Origin: DATAOG01 sp963757395 | GTDB taxonomy: Bacteria > Pseudomonadota > Alphaproteobacteria > Geminicoccales > Geminicoccaceae | Reading direction: 5' to 3' | DNA: 64,000 nucleotides | Assembly (NCBI GenBank): GCA_963757395.1 | Contig: CAVWRK010000013.1 | Coordinates: forward strand, 558,001 to 622,000 | Part shown: positions 54,190-62,990 of the stretch, piece after piece | Position numbering within the stretch: position 1 is the first letter of the stretch | Layout: every line of letters begins with the position of its first letter | Position numbers and translations under genes: made by a program | The notes under the pieces: model-generated | What the model was told of the DNA's origin: nothing | The model's input: the letters and a program-made list of their open reading frames with translations, nothing else | The model's database searches: none

Positions 54190-54973
54190 GTTGCAGAGCT
54201 TCGCTGTGGCCCATGGTGCCCATGATCCAGCCGATCACCTCGTTGCGGTGGGTCTCGTTCAGCTGAGCTTCGGCGAAGTTGCGCCCGTGAAACAGCGCCA
54301 TCACCCGGTCGCAGACGTAGAAGATGTCGTCCATGCGGTGGCTGATCAGGATGACGCCGACGCCATGGTCCTTCAGGCGCCGGATCAGGTCGAGCACCTT
54401 GCCGACCTCCCTGATGGCGAGCGCGGCCGTCGGCTCGTCCATGATCACCACTTTGGCATCGAATGCGGTGGCTCTCGCGATCGCCACCGCCTGGCGCTGG
54501 CCACCCGACAGGTCCTCGACGTTCTGGTCGACCGATTTGACCTGGATCTGCAGCCGCTCCAGGTGCTCCGCGGCGAGCCTGCGGGAACGGGCATGATCGA
54601 CGATAGTCAGTCCGCCGAAGGTTCTGCCCGGTTCGCGGCCGAGGTAGATGTTCTCGAAGATCGGCATATTGCCGGCCAGCGCCAGGTCCTGATAGACCAT
54701 TTCGATGCCGGCCCGGTGGGAATCCCGTGGCGAATGGAACTGCACCGGGCGGCCTTCCACCAGAATCTCCCCTTCGGAAGGACGGAACAGGCCCGAGAGG
54801 ACCTTCATCAACGTCGACTTGCCGGCGCCGTTGTCGCCGACCACGCCCAGGACCTCGCCCGCTTCCAGCCTGAGATTGACGCGGTCGAGCGCCGTCACCG
54901 CGCCGAAACGTTTCGAGATGCCGCGCGCCTCGAGCGACGGCGCGTGCCTCGACGTTTCCCCCGGCGCCTGCAC
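54173..54973 (-). CDS. ABC transporter ATP-binding protein, single domain (importer 1)
   Basis: A 266-residue ATPase. Walker A is GDNGAGKST, the Q loop is VYQDLAL, the signature is LSGGQRQ, Walker B is VVIMDEPTAAL and the switch His is in LISHRMDD. RbsA proteins usually have two ATPase domains in one chain; here there is only one, so it probably works as a dimer. The GTG at 54973 is chosen because GGGAGGAG lies about seven bases upstream. It is the first gene of importer 1. Confidence 0.92.
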   Translation of the reverse strand: MQAPGETSRHAPSLEARGISKRFGAVTALDRVNLRLEAGEVLGVVGDNGAGKSTLMKVLSGLFRPSEGEILVEGRPVQFHSPRDSHRAGIEMVYQDLALAGNMPIFENIYLGREPGRTFGGLTIVDHARSRRLAAEHLERLQIQVKSVDQNVEDLSGGQRQAVAIARATAFDAKVVIMDEPTAALAIREVGKVLDLIRRLKDHGVGVILISHRMDDIFYVCDRVMALFHGRNFAEAQLNETHRNEVIGWIMGTMGHSEALQHDKVS

Positions 54974-55147
54974 TGGCGGCTCCTCCCTCTCGCCACGGGT
55001 CTGCCCGTGTGCCTAGCGCAGCCATAGTCAGCATTTTGTCTGGTTCGGGCAAGAGGACCGTCGTGGAGGAAATTCAAACGGCACACCTGGGGAAGAGCGC
55101 TCCGGTATCAATAATCTACGCCGCCCGCAAGCACCACTGCCGACAGG

Positions 55148-55430
55148 ATGCATCCGTGGCTGAGCTTAGCGAAGGCCGGTTCGCGGATCGACGCGGTTCA
55201 CACGCCGGCAGGCGGCGAGCCGGCGCCGGTGCGGCCGATCGCCCGGCGCCCGGACACCATCGTCGACCCACATTCACGCCGAGACCGCCACGTTCGAGCT
55301 GCAGGCGAGCGAGGTGGCGGGCCCACGCCCCAGCGCTTCGCTCACGGGCGGCGAGCCTTCGTCGTTCAGGGCGAACCGGAGCGGCACGATCCAGACCGGC
55401 TGGCGTGAACGCTGGATGCCCGGTTGATCT
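55148..55430 (+). pseudogene. Decayed phage head-tail stopper-like gene
   Basis: Three frames together spell one phage protein: PVRPIARRPDTIVD in the first, then IHAETATFELQASEVAGPRP in a second, then AFVVQGEPERHDPDRLA in a third. At least two frameshifts separate them. The same protein end occurs at 51.7-51.8 kb. The sequence is old debris in the gap between the C45 gene and importer 1. Confidence 0.5.
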
Positions 55431-55453
55431 ACCGGGTAATTCGTTCGGTCGTA

Positions 55454-56572
55454 TCAGTGAAGCTCGTACAGTTCATAAGGATTATCGCCGGGATTGCCTC
55501 TCGATATGTGCATGCGCCCTGCATCGGGCTCCACAATCATCGAGATGACCGATCGCTGCCAGCCGGTCGAAGGATCATCGCTAGGATAGCGGTTGATCGA
55601 AGTCGGATAGTCCTGGCGGTCTGAAAGAATCGCCATGACGTCCTCGACAGAGATCTTTCCCGGAATGGCAGATGTTGTGGCGGCCTTTGCCAACAACGCC
55701 TCGGCCCGCGCCTTACGATCGAACGACTGTCCGTAGATCGCATCTGCAAAGCGCTCGTTGTATCCGACGAGCCTTTCGTGGACGCAGTGGTTGGTATGGG
55801 CCATCGATCCGTCCGGGCCGGACTTCAACACCTCGACGGTATCAAGCGTGATCTCGAGGTCCGCCGGCCCGTCCGGTGCGATCAAAGCCGCGTTGCCGGT
55901 CATCGCGCGTCGAGCCGATCCTATCCTCTCGACCACGTCGTCGAGACGGGTCTGCTCATAGATGGAGCGAACGAGGAAGTACCAGCCCACGCCGTCACGC
56001 CGGGACGGGCCGTTGAGGGCGTTCATGCAGACGCCGAAACCGGCGTTCGACATGCCCATGTAGGCGATGATGCCGGGCTGGCACCAGCTGATGAAGGCAG
56101 GCTTGCCGGTCGGACGGCGGACGATGACCGCAGAGAATGGATCCATCGCCGGATCGTTGTCCCAGTTCTGCCCGGCGAACCCGATGCCGCTCGCAGATGC
56201 CCCGGAGCCGACCATGACCGCCGTGCAGCCCTCGGCGGCTGGCGTTGCAGGGGCGGAGAGCATGCTGCGGACGTTGATGAGCATCAGATGCTCGAACGGC
56301 AGGCCTGCGGCGCGGGACGTGGCCCGTAACTCTTCTACGGCATCCGGGAGATACGCTTCGGCATAGGGAACGGCTGCGGCAGCGACGGCATGGGCTTCGT
56401 CCAGGGTGACGGGCCTCGCGGCGCTGCGGTTGAAGCGCTCCAAGGCCACCTCGCTCAGGCCGCGGATCGTGTCCCGAAAATGCTCACCAATCGCGTGGCC
56501 GATCGCTTTCCCACTGCCCGCTGCAGCAAACTCCGGAAAGCGTTTCTGTCTGCGTTGTTGGGTCGAGGCCAT
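55454..56572 (-). CDS. C45-family Ntn-hydrolase (acyl-CoA:6-aminopenicillanate acyltransferase-like)
   Basis: A 372-residue N-terminal-nucleophile hydrolase. The predicted nucleophile is Cys116 in AAEGCTAVMV, which should become the new N-terminus after self-cleavage of the Gly-Cys bond. The flanking segments GIGFAGQNWDNDPAMDP, MGMSNAGFGVCMNALNGPSR and MAHTNHCVHERL are typical of the family. Known members make or hydrolyse amide bonds, for example penicillins or carcinine. It has no signal peptide, so it acts in the cytoplasm. It lies 15 bases after the amidase gene, so the two are probably cotranscribed and act on one substrate. Confidence 0.85.
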   Translation of the reverse strand: MASTQQRRQKRFPEFAAAGSGKAIGHAIGEHFRDTIRGLSEVALERFNRSAARPVTLDEAHAVAAAAVPYAEAYLPDAVEELRATSRAAGLPFEHLMLINVRSMLSAPATPAAEGCTAVMVGSGASASGIGFAGQNWDNDPAMDPFSAVIVRRPTGKPAFISWCQPGIIAYMGMSNAGFGVCMNALNGPSRRDGVGWYFLVRSIYEQTRLDDVVERIGSARRAMTGNAALIAPDGPADLEITLDTVEVLKSGPDGSMAHTNHCVHERLVGYNERFADAIYGQSFDRKARAEALLAKAATTSAIPGKISVEDVMAILSDRQDYPTSINRYPSDDPSTGWQRSVISMIVEPDAGRMHISRGNPGDNPYELYELH

Positions 56573-56587
56573 CGTGTTCAGTTCTTC

Positions 56588-58045
56588 TCAGGTGGCAGCG
56601 ACGTTGCTGGCGGCCGCCACCGTCGGCCTGTCCGGACCGCGCGCGGCGGCGGGGTATCTGGACTGCCAGGGCGCGGCGCGCTCGAGCTGCGCGGCGAGCG
56701 CGATGATCAAGGCTTCGTCGTAGGGACGGCCGACCAGCTGGACGCCGATCGGCAGACCGTCGTCGGTCCAGCCGAGCGGTAGCGAGATCGCCGGCTGCCC
56801 GGAAATGTTGAAGGGATAGGTGAACGGAATGTAGGCGAGATCGTCCGCCGCGACCCGCTCGGTATCCGCCAGGAAGGTGTCGAGCGGTTGCGGCGTCAGT
56901 GTCACGGTCGGCGTGAGCAGGCAGTCCCATGCCATCGATTCGGAAATGATCTCCCGGCTGCGGCGGAACATTTCCTCGGTCGCCCGGATGTAGTCGACGG
57001 CCGTCAGCCTGGCCCCGCGTTCGTAGCACCACCTCGAATAGGGATCGCTGAACAGCGCCGGATCCTCGACCTCGTTGGCAGCACTCTCGGCCTCGACCAT
57101 CACGCGAAAGACGCTGCCCAGTCCGGTCAGGTCGACCGCGGCCGGTTGCACGTTGTGGCCAAGGGAGGCGAGGAGACCGGCCGTCCGCTCGACCGCTGCG
57201 ATGACCGCCGGATCGATCCACTGGTCGCTGGTGACGAGCATGCCGATCCGAAGCCCTTGCGGTTCACGCCCGGCCGCTTCGAGAAACGAGGGCGACTGGG
57301 GCGGTGCCGTGAACGGGTCGCCGGGCTCCGTGCCCGCGATGACGTCGAGCATGAGGGCGGCATCGCGCACTGTTCGTGTGATCGGGCCATGGGTGATGAG
57401 CCCGCCGCGCGGGTTCGAGTTGGGCGCGTTCGACACGCGGCCGCGCGACGGTTTGATGCCGACGACACCGCAGCAGCTCGAGGGGATCCTGATCGAGCCG
57501 CCGCCGTCCGAGCCTTCGGCGATCGGACAGAGCGCGGCCGCGACCGCGGCGGCCGATCCGCCGCTCGAGCCACCGGCCGTCCTGCTGAGGTCCCAGGGGT
57601 TGCGGGTCGCCGGGAAGAGGCCGTAGGCGGTGGTCGCGCGGTTGCCGAATTCGGGCGTGTTGGTCTTGCCGAGCAGGACGCCGCCCGCCTCGCCGAGGCG
57701 TCTTGCGACCGCCGCATTGCGGCTCGGCACGTGGTGCTCGCGGAGCCTCGAGCCGTAGGTCGTGCGCAGGTTCTCCGTGTCAGTCAGATCCTTGAGCGCG
57801 AACGGGATGCCCGCGAGCGGCATGATCTCGCCCGCCTTCAGGCGCGCTTCGACACGCTCGGCCGCCGCCGTCACCGCTGCCTCGTCGATGGTGACGAAAG
57901 CGCGGATACGACCATCGAGGGCCTGGATCCGCGCCAGGCATGCGGCGGCCGCCTCGCGCGGCGAAACCTGGCGCGCAAGGATCAGTCGCCGCAGATCGAG
58001 CGCCGACATCAGACCGAGTTCAGTAGTCTCGACACCCGTGGCCAT
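56588..58045 (-). CDS. Amidase signature family hydrolase
   Basis: A 485-residue amidase of the GatA/AtzF type. The catalytic Lys is in AGIPFALKDLTDT, and the Ser-cis-Ser pair is in SRTAGGSSGGSAAAVAAALC; IAEGSDGGGSIRIPSSCCG and FNISGQPAISLPLG complete the signature. It hydrolyses amides in the cytoplasm. It is not GatA, because gatB and gatC are absent and the C-terminal half differs. The ATG at 58045 (MATGVETTELGLM) is used; an in-frame GTG at 58084 is an alternative. It lies between the ATPase of importer 2 and the C45 hydrolase. Confidence 0.9.
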   Translation of the reverse strand: MATGVETTELGLMSALDLRRLILARQVSPREAAAACLARIQALDGRIRAFVTIDEAAVTAAAERVEARLKAGEIMPLAGIPFALKDLTDTENLRTTYGSRLREHHVPSRNAAVARRLGEAGGVLLGKTNTPEFGNRATTAYGLFPATRNPWDLSRTAGGSSGGSAAAVAAALCPIAEGSDGGGSIRIPSSCCGVVGIKPSRGRVSNAPNSNPRGGLITHGPITRTVRDAALMLDVIAGTEPGDPFTAPPQSPSFLEAAGREPQGLRIGMLVTSDQWIDPAVIAAVERTAGLLASLGHNVQPAAVDLTGLGSVFRVMVEAESAANEVEDPALFSDPYSRWCYERGARLTAVDYIRATEEMFRRSREIISESMAWDCLLTPTVTLTPQPLDTFLADTERVAADDLAYIPFTYPFNISGQPAISLPLGWTDDGLPIGVQLVGRPYDEALIIALAAQLERAAPWQSRYPAAARGPDRPTVAAASNVAAT

Positions 58046-58114
58046 GCTCGTCTCTGCCCCCGCTTCTTTTATCGTCAGCGGCACCGGGCTGCGTGCGCGG
58101 CGGTGATCCGCGAC

Positions 58115-58879
58115 TCAGAGCGCATGTCGGCCCGCGACGAGATCCGCGACGTGCTCGGCCGTCACGTCCTCGCGGCGGACCGAGCGGATCACCCGTCCGT
58201 TCTCCATGATCACGATGCGGTCGCAGATCCGGTGCACGTGGCCGATGTTGTGGTCGATGATGACGACGCCGAGGCCGCTGCTGCGGGCGATCTGCACCGC
58301 TTCAGACACCTTCTCGGTTTCCTTGACCGAGAGCGCCGAGGTCGGCTCGTCGAGCAGCAGCAGGCTGCCGCCGAAGTAGCGCGCGCGGGCGATGGCGAGC
58401 GCCTGCCGCTCGCCGCCCGAGAGGATGTCGACGGGCTCGTCGGGCGACCTGAGCCGGGTCAGTCCCATGCTGCTCAGGTTCGCCATCGTGATCTCTCTCA
58501 TCTTCTTTGCCGCAAGGATCCTGAACGGCGGTCGACCCTGCTTGAGTTCGCGGCCGAGAAAGAAATTGCGCCAGATGCTCAGCGCCGGGATCAGTGCCAG
58601 GTCTTGATAGACCGTCTCGATGCCGACGCTGCGGGCGTGCCTCGGCGAGGTGAACCGGACCGGCTTGCCCTTGAAGCGCATCACGCCGAGATCGGGCGCA
58701 TAGAAGCCGTTCATCACCTTCACGAGCGTCGACTTGCCAGCACCATTGTCACCGACGAGACCGACGATCTCGCCGCGCCCGACCTCGAAGACCACGCCCT
58801 CGATCGCGACCACGTTGCCGAAATTCATCGTCACGCCCTGCAGCGCGAACAGCGTGTCGCTCGGTTGGGGCTCGGTCAT
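58115..58879 (-). CDS. ABC transporter ATP-binding protein, single domain (importer 2)
   Basis: A 254-residue ATPase starting MTEPQPSDTLFALQGVTMNF. Walker A is GDNGAGKST, the Q loop VYQDLAL, the signature LSGGERQ, Walker B LLLLDEPTSAL, and the switch His lies in VVIIDHNIGH. Like the importer 1 ATPase it is a single-domain relative of the double-domain RbsA. The ATG overlaps the permease stop by four bases (ATGA). Confidence 0.93.
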   Translation of the reverse strand: MTEPQPSDTLFALQGVTMNFGNVVAIEGVVFEVGRGEIVGLVGDNGAGKSTLVKVMNGFYAPDLGVMRFKGKPVRFTSPRHARSVGIETVYQDLALIPALSIWRNFFLGRELKQGRPPFRILAAKKMREITMANLSSMGLTRLRSPDEPVDILSGGERQALAIARARYFGGSLLLLDEPTSALSVKETEKVSEAVQIARSSGLGVVIIDHNIGHVHRICDRIVIMENGRVIRSVRREDVTAEHVADLVAGRHAL

Positions 58880-59928
58880 GACTTGCGGATCACGCCGAGC
58901 CGGGCGCCGAGGCCCGCCGTCCTGACGTTGATGATGACGGCGAACAGCAAAAGGAAGCCCACGAACGACTGGAACCAGGTGGTCGAGACGCCGGAGAGGA
59001 CGAGGCCCGTGTACGACATCCCGAGCACGACCGCCGCCATCAGAGCCCCCATGATGCTGCCGCGACCGCCCATCAGCGAGCCGCCGCCGACCACCGCGAC
59101 GACGATCGCGGTCAGCGCGAGGTCGGAGCCCTGAGTAGGCGTGGCGGAGCCGAACGAGCCGAACTGGATGATGCCGGTGAAGGCTGCGAGCACCGACGAC
59201 AAGAGAAAGCAGCCGACCTTGACGACCCCGACCGGCACGCCCATCGCGCGCGCCGCGCGGCCGTCGCCGCCGCTCGCGAAGATCCAGTTGCCGGCGGCGG
59301 TCAGGCGCAGGATGCCCGCCAGGATGATCGCGATCCCGATCAGCCAGAGGATCGAGACCGAGATCTTGCTGTGGCCGATCTCGGCCGTGCCGAGCCAACT
59401 CATGACGGGCAAATCGCCAAAGTACGAGATCGGATAGCCGCCCGTGAGGTTGAGGCTGACGCCCGCCCAGAACAGCGCCGTCGCGAGCGTGATGATGAAG
59501 GACGGGATTCCAAGGAGCAAAGTCGCGAGCCCGTTGAGCAGGCCGATCGCGAGCGCGAGCAGCAGTGCCACGGCGAGCGCTACCATGACGTTCAAGTGAT
59601 GGTCGATCCAGAGCGAGGCCATGACCAGCGGGCACAGCGAGTAGACCGACGCGACCGAGAGGTCGAACTCGCCCGCGATCATGAGCACTGTGACGCCCAG
59701 GCCCACGACCCCGAACTGGACCGCGCTGGCGAGGATCGAGCCGGCCGAGGCCGGGGTCAGGAACTCGGGCGACAGGAACGCGAAGACGGTACCGATCGCA
59801 AGGCCGGCGACCAGCACTCCGAGTTCCTGGATGGCGAACAGACGGGGCAGCAAGGCCCGCGCCCCGCCGCGGCGCGCGGGGGGCGGCAAGCTCGCTCCCG
59901 CGGCCGCATCGACGCTTTGGCGGCTCAC
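58876..59928 (-). CDS. Ribose-type ABC transporter permease (importer 2)
   Basis: A 350-residue RbsC-family permease with about ten helices. MIAGEFDLSVASVYSLCPLV, GIPSFIITLATALFWAGVSL and SDLALTAIVVAVVGGGSLMG are the conserved signatures. The AGEFDLS form in place of the AGIDLS of importer 1 indicates a different subfamily. The start is GTG at 59928. It lies 130 bases after the binding-protein gene. Confidence 0.92.
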   Translation of the reverse strand: MSRQSVDAAAGASLPPPARRGGARALLPRLFAIQELGVLVAGLAIGTVFAFLSPEFLTPASAGSILASAVQFGVVGLGVTVLMIAGEFDLSVASVYSLCPLVMASLWIDHHLNVMVALAVALLLALAIGLLNGLATLLLGIPSFIITLATALFWAGVSLNLTGGYPISYFGDLPVMSWLGTAEIGHSKISVSILWLIGIAIILAGILRLTAAGNWIFASGGDGRAARAMGVPVGVVKVGCFLLSSVLAAFTGIIQFGSFGSATPTQGSDLALTAIVVAVVGGGSLMGGRGSIMGALMAAVVLGMSYTGLVLSGVSTTWFQSFVGFLLLFAVIINVRTAGLGARLGVIRKS

Positions 59929-60041
59929 CGGCGGCCCCGTCGCGACGGGCGCCGCCTAAGGTCCAGACGACCGTGGCGACCATGCGGCCGCCCGTCGCAA
60001 TCGCTTCGCGCCAGCTCAGGAGTGGTCAAAGGCTTGACGAC

Positions 60042-60056
60042 CACCAGAGGCTGGTG
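60042..60056 (-). other. Hairpin directly after the importer 2 binding-protein gene
   Basis: CACCAG-AGG-CTGGTG forms a perfect six-base stem with a three-base loop just past the binding-protein stop codon. A second inverted repeat (TGGTCAAAGGCTTGACGACCA) lies next to it at about 60023-60043. No U run follows, so this is more likely an mRNA-stabilising or attenuating hairpin, which would favour the binding protein over the permease, than a full terminator. Confidence 0.45.
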
Positions 60057-60059
60057 TCC

Positions 60060-61034
60060 TCAGCCGCCGCGGCCCGAATCGACCACCGGCTGGAAGGCGG
60101 CCGCATTGTCCTTGGTCACGAGCAGCGTCCCGGTATCGATGTTGGACGGCGTCATGCCGTACTTCGCCTTCATGTACAGGTTGACGACCGAAAGATAGCC
60201 CTGGGCGTAGGCCTGCTGCACGAGCGTGAAGGCGGTGATGTCGCGCTTGATGCAGTCGAGGACCGCAGGCGAGACGTCGTAGCCGCCGAGAACGACCTTG
60301 CCCTTGGCGTCGTTCTTGGACACCCACTGGCAGGCGATCGTCCCCGTCTCGGGGTTCAGGCTGACGATCGCCGCGGTATCCTTGTTCTTGCGCATGTAGC
60401 CATCGAGAACGGCGAAGCCCTGGCTCGGCGTCGATGCGGTGTTGACCAGCGTGTCGACGGTGGCGCCGATCTTCGCTTCCAGGAACTTGCGCAGCCCGTC
60501 GCAGCGCACGGTCTGCACGATCTGCGCCGGACCCGGGTTCTGGCAGACGACGCGGGCACCCTGCTTCAGGTGGGGCAGCAGACCGGCGCCGACCTTGGCG
60601 CCCGAGTTGAACTCGTCCTGACCGACGTAGGCCAAAGCCTTGATCCGTGGATCGCTTTCCTCGGCGAAGTTCTGGGTATTCACCAGGATCACCGGAATCC
60701 CGGCATCGAGCGCATCCAGGATCGGTTTGCTCAACGCCTTCGGATCATTGAATTCGACGGCAAGGCCATCGGGCTTTGCGGCGACGTCCGACTTGAGAAC
60801 CTGCGCCTGCAAGTTGATATCGCAACACTTTGGTGCGCTGTAGACGGCTTCGACCCCCAGATCGTGGCCTGCATCCTCTACACCGCGCTTCACCACGGCG
60901 AAGAATTGAATTTCTGGGCCACCGATGAAGTTCACATAGAACTTCAGCTTGGTGTCCTGAGCGTTAGCCGGACTTCCCACCATTGCGCCGCTGACCGTGA
61001 GCAGAATCGCGGCTGTGACCAACTTGAGCCTCAT
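60060..61034 (-). CDS. Ribose-type ABC transporter substrate-binding protein (importer 2)
   Basis: A 324-residue RbsB-family periplasmic protein with a signal peptide (LKLVTAAILLTVSGAMVGSP, then ANAQ). GGGAGGGT precedes the ATG. Segments include FFAVVKRGVEDAGHDLGVEA, IPVILVNTQNFAEES, ALAYVGQDEFNSGAKVGAGL and GKVVLGGYDVSPAVLDCIKR. There are several Cys after the signal peptide (APKCCDINL, VVCQNPG, VRCDG, IACQW, LDCIK), unusual in this family; these could form disulfides. The ligand is unknown, but the neighbouring amidase and C45 hydrolase suggest an amide-bearing compound. It is the first gene of its operon. Confidence 0.92.
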   Translation of the reverse strand: MRLKLVTAAILLTVSGAMVGSPANAQDTKLKFYVNFIGGPEIQFFAVVKRGVEDAGHDLGVEAVYSAPKCCDINLQAQVLKSDVAAKPDGLAVEFNDPKALSKPILDALDAGIPVILVNTQNFAEESDPRIKALAYVGQDEFNSGAKVGAGLLPHLKQGARVVCQNPGPAQIVQTVRCDGLRKFLEAKIGATVDTLVNTASTPSQGFAVLDGYMRKNKDTAAIVSLNPETGTIACQWVSKNDAKGKVVLGGYDVSPAVLDCIKRDITAFTLVQQAYAQGYLSVVNLYMKAKYGMTPSNIDTGTLLVTKDNAAAFQPVVDSGRGG

Positions 61035-61279
61035 GGGACCCTCCCGTTTTGTCTTTTAGACGTGTGCGCTGACGGCAGCGATGCGCGTCGGAGAACTGCG
61101 AAGCCATTGACCGGCAGACTGGTCCGCTCCGCATCAGCTACCCCGGTTTCCCAGATGCTGGTTCTCTAAGAGGTAACTATGAACCGTTCCAGCGCGACAG
61201 ACAAGGCGGCGGGGGCCAGGCAGGGCACGAGTTGGTATCGGAGGGCTCAGCACCGTGGGGCCGGAGGCCGGCGCAAGCG

Positions 61280-61430
61280 CCAGCTCCGCGTCGACACATC
61301 ACCGCCGGCTGGCACACGCTTGCCCGGGTCTGGGACGGGCGCGAGGTCCGGCAGTACGTCGACGGGCTGCGCACCAAAACCACCGCCCTGACAGCCACCG
61401 GCAGCTGGCCGCTCAGCAGCGGGCGGCGTG
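61280..61430 (+). pseudogene. Fragment of a LamG/concanavalin-like phage tail domain
   Basis: The plus strand encodes HITAGWHTLARVWDGREVRQ, then YVDGL and ALTATGSWPLSSG, the pattern of a jelly-roll (LamG) domain in phage tail or structural proteins. The reading frame has no proper beginning or end. It is the right-most phage-like piece in the window. Confidence 0.4.
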
Positions 61431-61615
61431 ACTTGCATCCTGCCCGCGCGACCGGGCGAGCTCCGGTGCCTCGGTTTGCCGCGCAGCCGCCCAGAAAATC
61501 AGCGGAGTCGGCAAAGTCACGACTCCACGGCGCTGGTGCGGACGAATCGGCGAAGCAGCTCGCAGAACTCCTGGGTCGCGGTGAAGAGCGGCACATGGCC
61601 GTTGCCTCTGAAAGG

Positions 61616-62890
61616 CTAGAGCTGCGCGCCCTGAATATGCTTGGCCAGGTATTCGGCGGCCGCGAACGGCACTTGCCGGTCGTCGGTACCGTGAGCGACT
61701 AGAGTCGGCACCCGGATCGCGGACAGCAGTGGTCTGATGTCCATCTCGGGGTCGCGGTCATAGAAGCTGAGGATCGTGTCGCGCGGCATGTCGACCCATT
61801 TGAGTGCCCGGCGGGCCGCCAGATCTACCACATCGGGTTCGGAGAAGACCCGGCCGATATGGTAGCGGATCGCTGGTCCCGATGTCGGTCGGCGCGCCGA
61901 TCAGCACTAGCCGGCGCACGAGTCCCGGATGCCCATAGGCGAGTCGGACCAGGAGATTGCTGCCGCGTGAGATGCCGACGCCGGTGACGGGGGCGACTCC
62001 GGCCTGCTCGATCACCGCGCGCACGTCGAGCGCGTGCTGAGTGAGGCCATACGGGCGCTGCATGGGGTCCGATCCGCCGGTGCCGCGCGGGTCGATGGTG
62101 ACGATGCGGAACTCCTGGCACAGCCGCTCGACGATCGGCTGAAACACTTCGAGGCCGTAGACGACCGGATTGACGAACAATAGGGTCTCGTCGCCCTCGC
62201 CGTGCAGGTAGTAGGCGATCCGGGCACCATCGCGGAACGCCAGCGCGGCTCGATGCCGCTTGCTCTCGGTGCGTTGGCGCCCGTTGGTGGCAGCGGCCAG
62301 CGCGATCGCGGCATCATAGCTCTGATTGGCGATCTCGAGCTCACCGGTCAGGCTGTACAGATCGCCCTGCAGCTCAAGCGCCTGCACGCGCAGGGCTTCG
62401 CGCGCCGGATCGCGCTCGGTGATCTCTTGGGCCTTGCGTGCGAACTCCAGCGCGGTCGGATAGGTGTAGCGCTGCTTGGCTTTGGCCGCCGCGCGTAGCC
62501 AGTATTCGATGGCCTTTGGCCACACAGTGGCCTGCTCGAAGTGCTGCGCGAGCGTTTTGACGACCTCGATCAGGGCGAGCGAACCCTTGACGTCTGCGAA
62601 CAGCACCGTGACCTGCTTGCGCTCGCCTTCGAGGGCGGTGCGCGCGCCGAGGATCCGCTCGGCCCGATAGCCGGGGTATAAGCCTCGGGCGCCGCGTGGG
62701 CCGATGGCGGCGAGGAACCGTCGTCCGAGCCGAGAGCGGCGATCACCGCGAGCAGGATCTTGCGGTGGCCCATCGAAGCGACGCCGAGCTCCTTCAGATC
62801 GTCCGCCGTGAGCGTACGCAAGATGGTCACGTCTGATACTCCGGCATATTGGCCAAGACCTTGGCTCTCCAGCCAAGCGCGGACGTCCAC
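61616..62890 (-). pseudogene. Decayed SAM-domain / adenylate cyclase / alpha-beta hydrolase gene
   Basis: From the ATG at 62890 the first 60 residues are a SAM domain (WLESQGLGQYAGVSDVTILR). The frame breaks after PEAYTP, where one C is missing from the run near 62672. The next frame gives the start of a class III cyclase (LEGERKQVTVLFADVKGSLA), which then jumps straight into TPR-like repeats (AIEYWLRAAAKAKQRY, LEFARKAQEITERDPAR), so most of the cyclase and its ATPase are deleted. An alpha/beta hydrolase follows (VTIDPRGTGGSDPMQRPYG, GVGISRGSNLLVRLAYGHPG). A third break near 61875 separates its end (IRVPTLVAHGTDDRQVPFAA). Four pieces of a once long signalling protein remain. Confidence 0.75.
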
Positions 62891-62990
62891 CGGTTACCTC
62901 TATGCGCTGGTTGCCGGGATCATAGCCTGTGCGCGCGCAAAATTCGCCGAACCTTATCTGACGACGGTGCCGCGCATACCGAAGAGGCGC

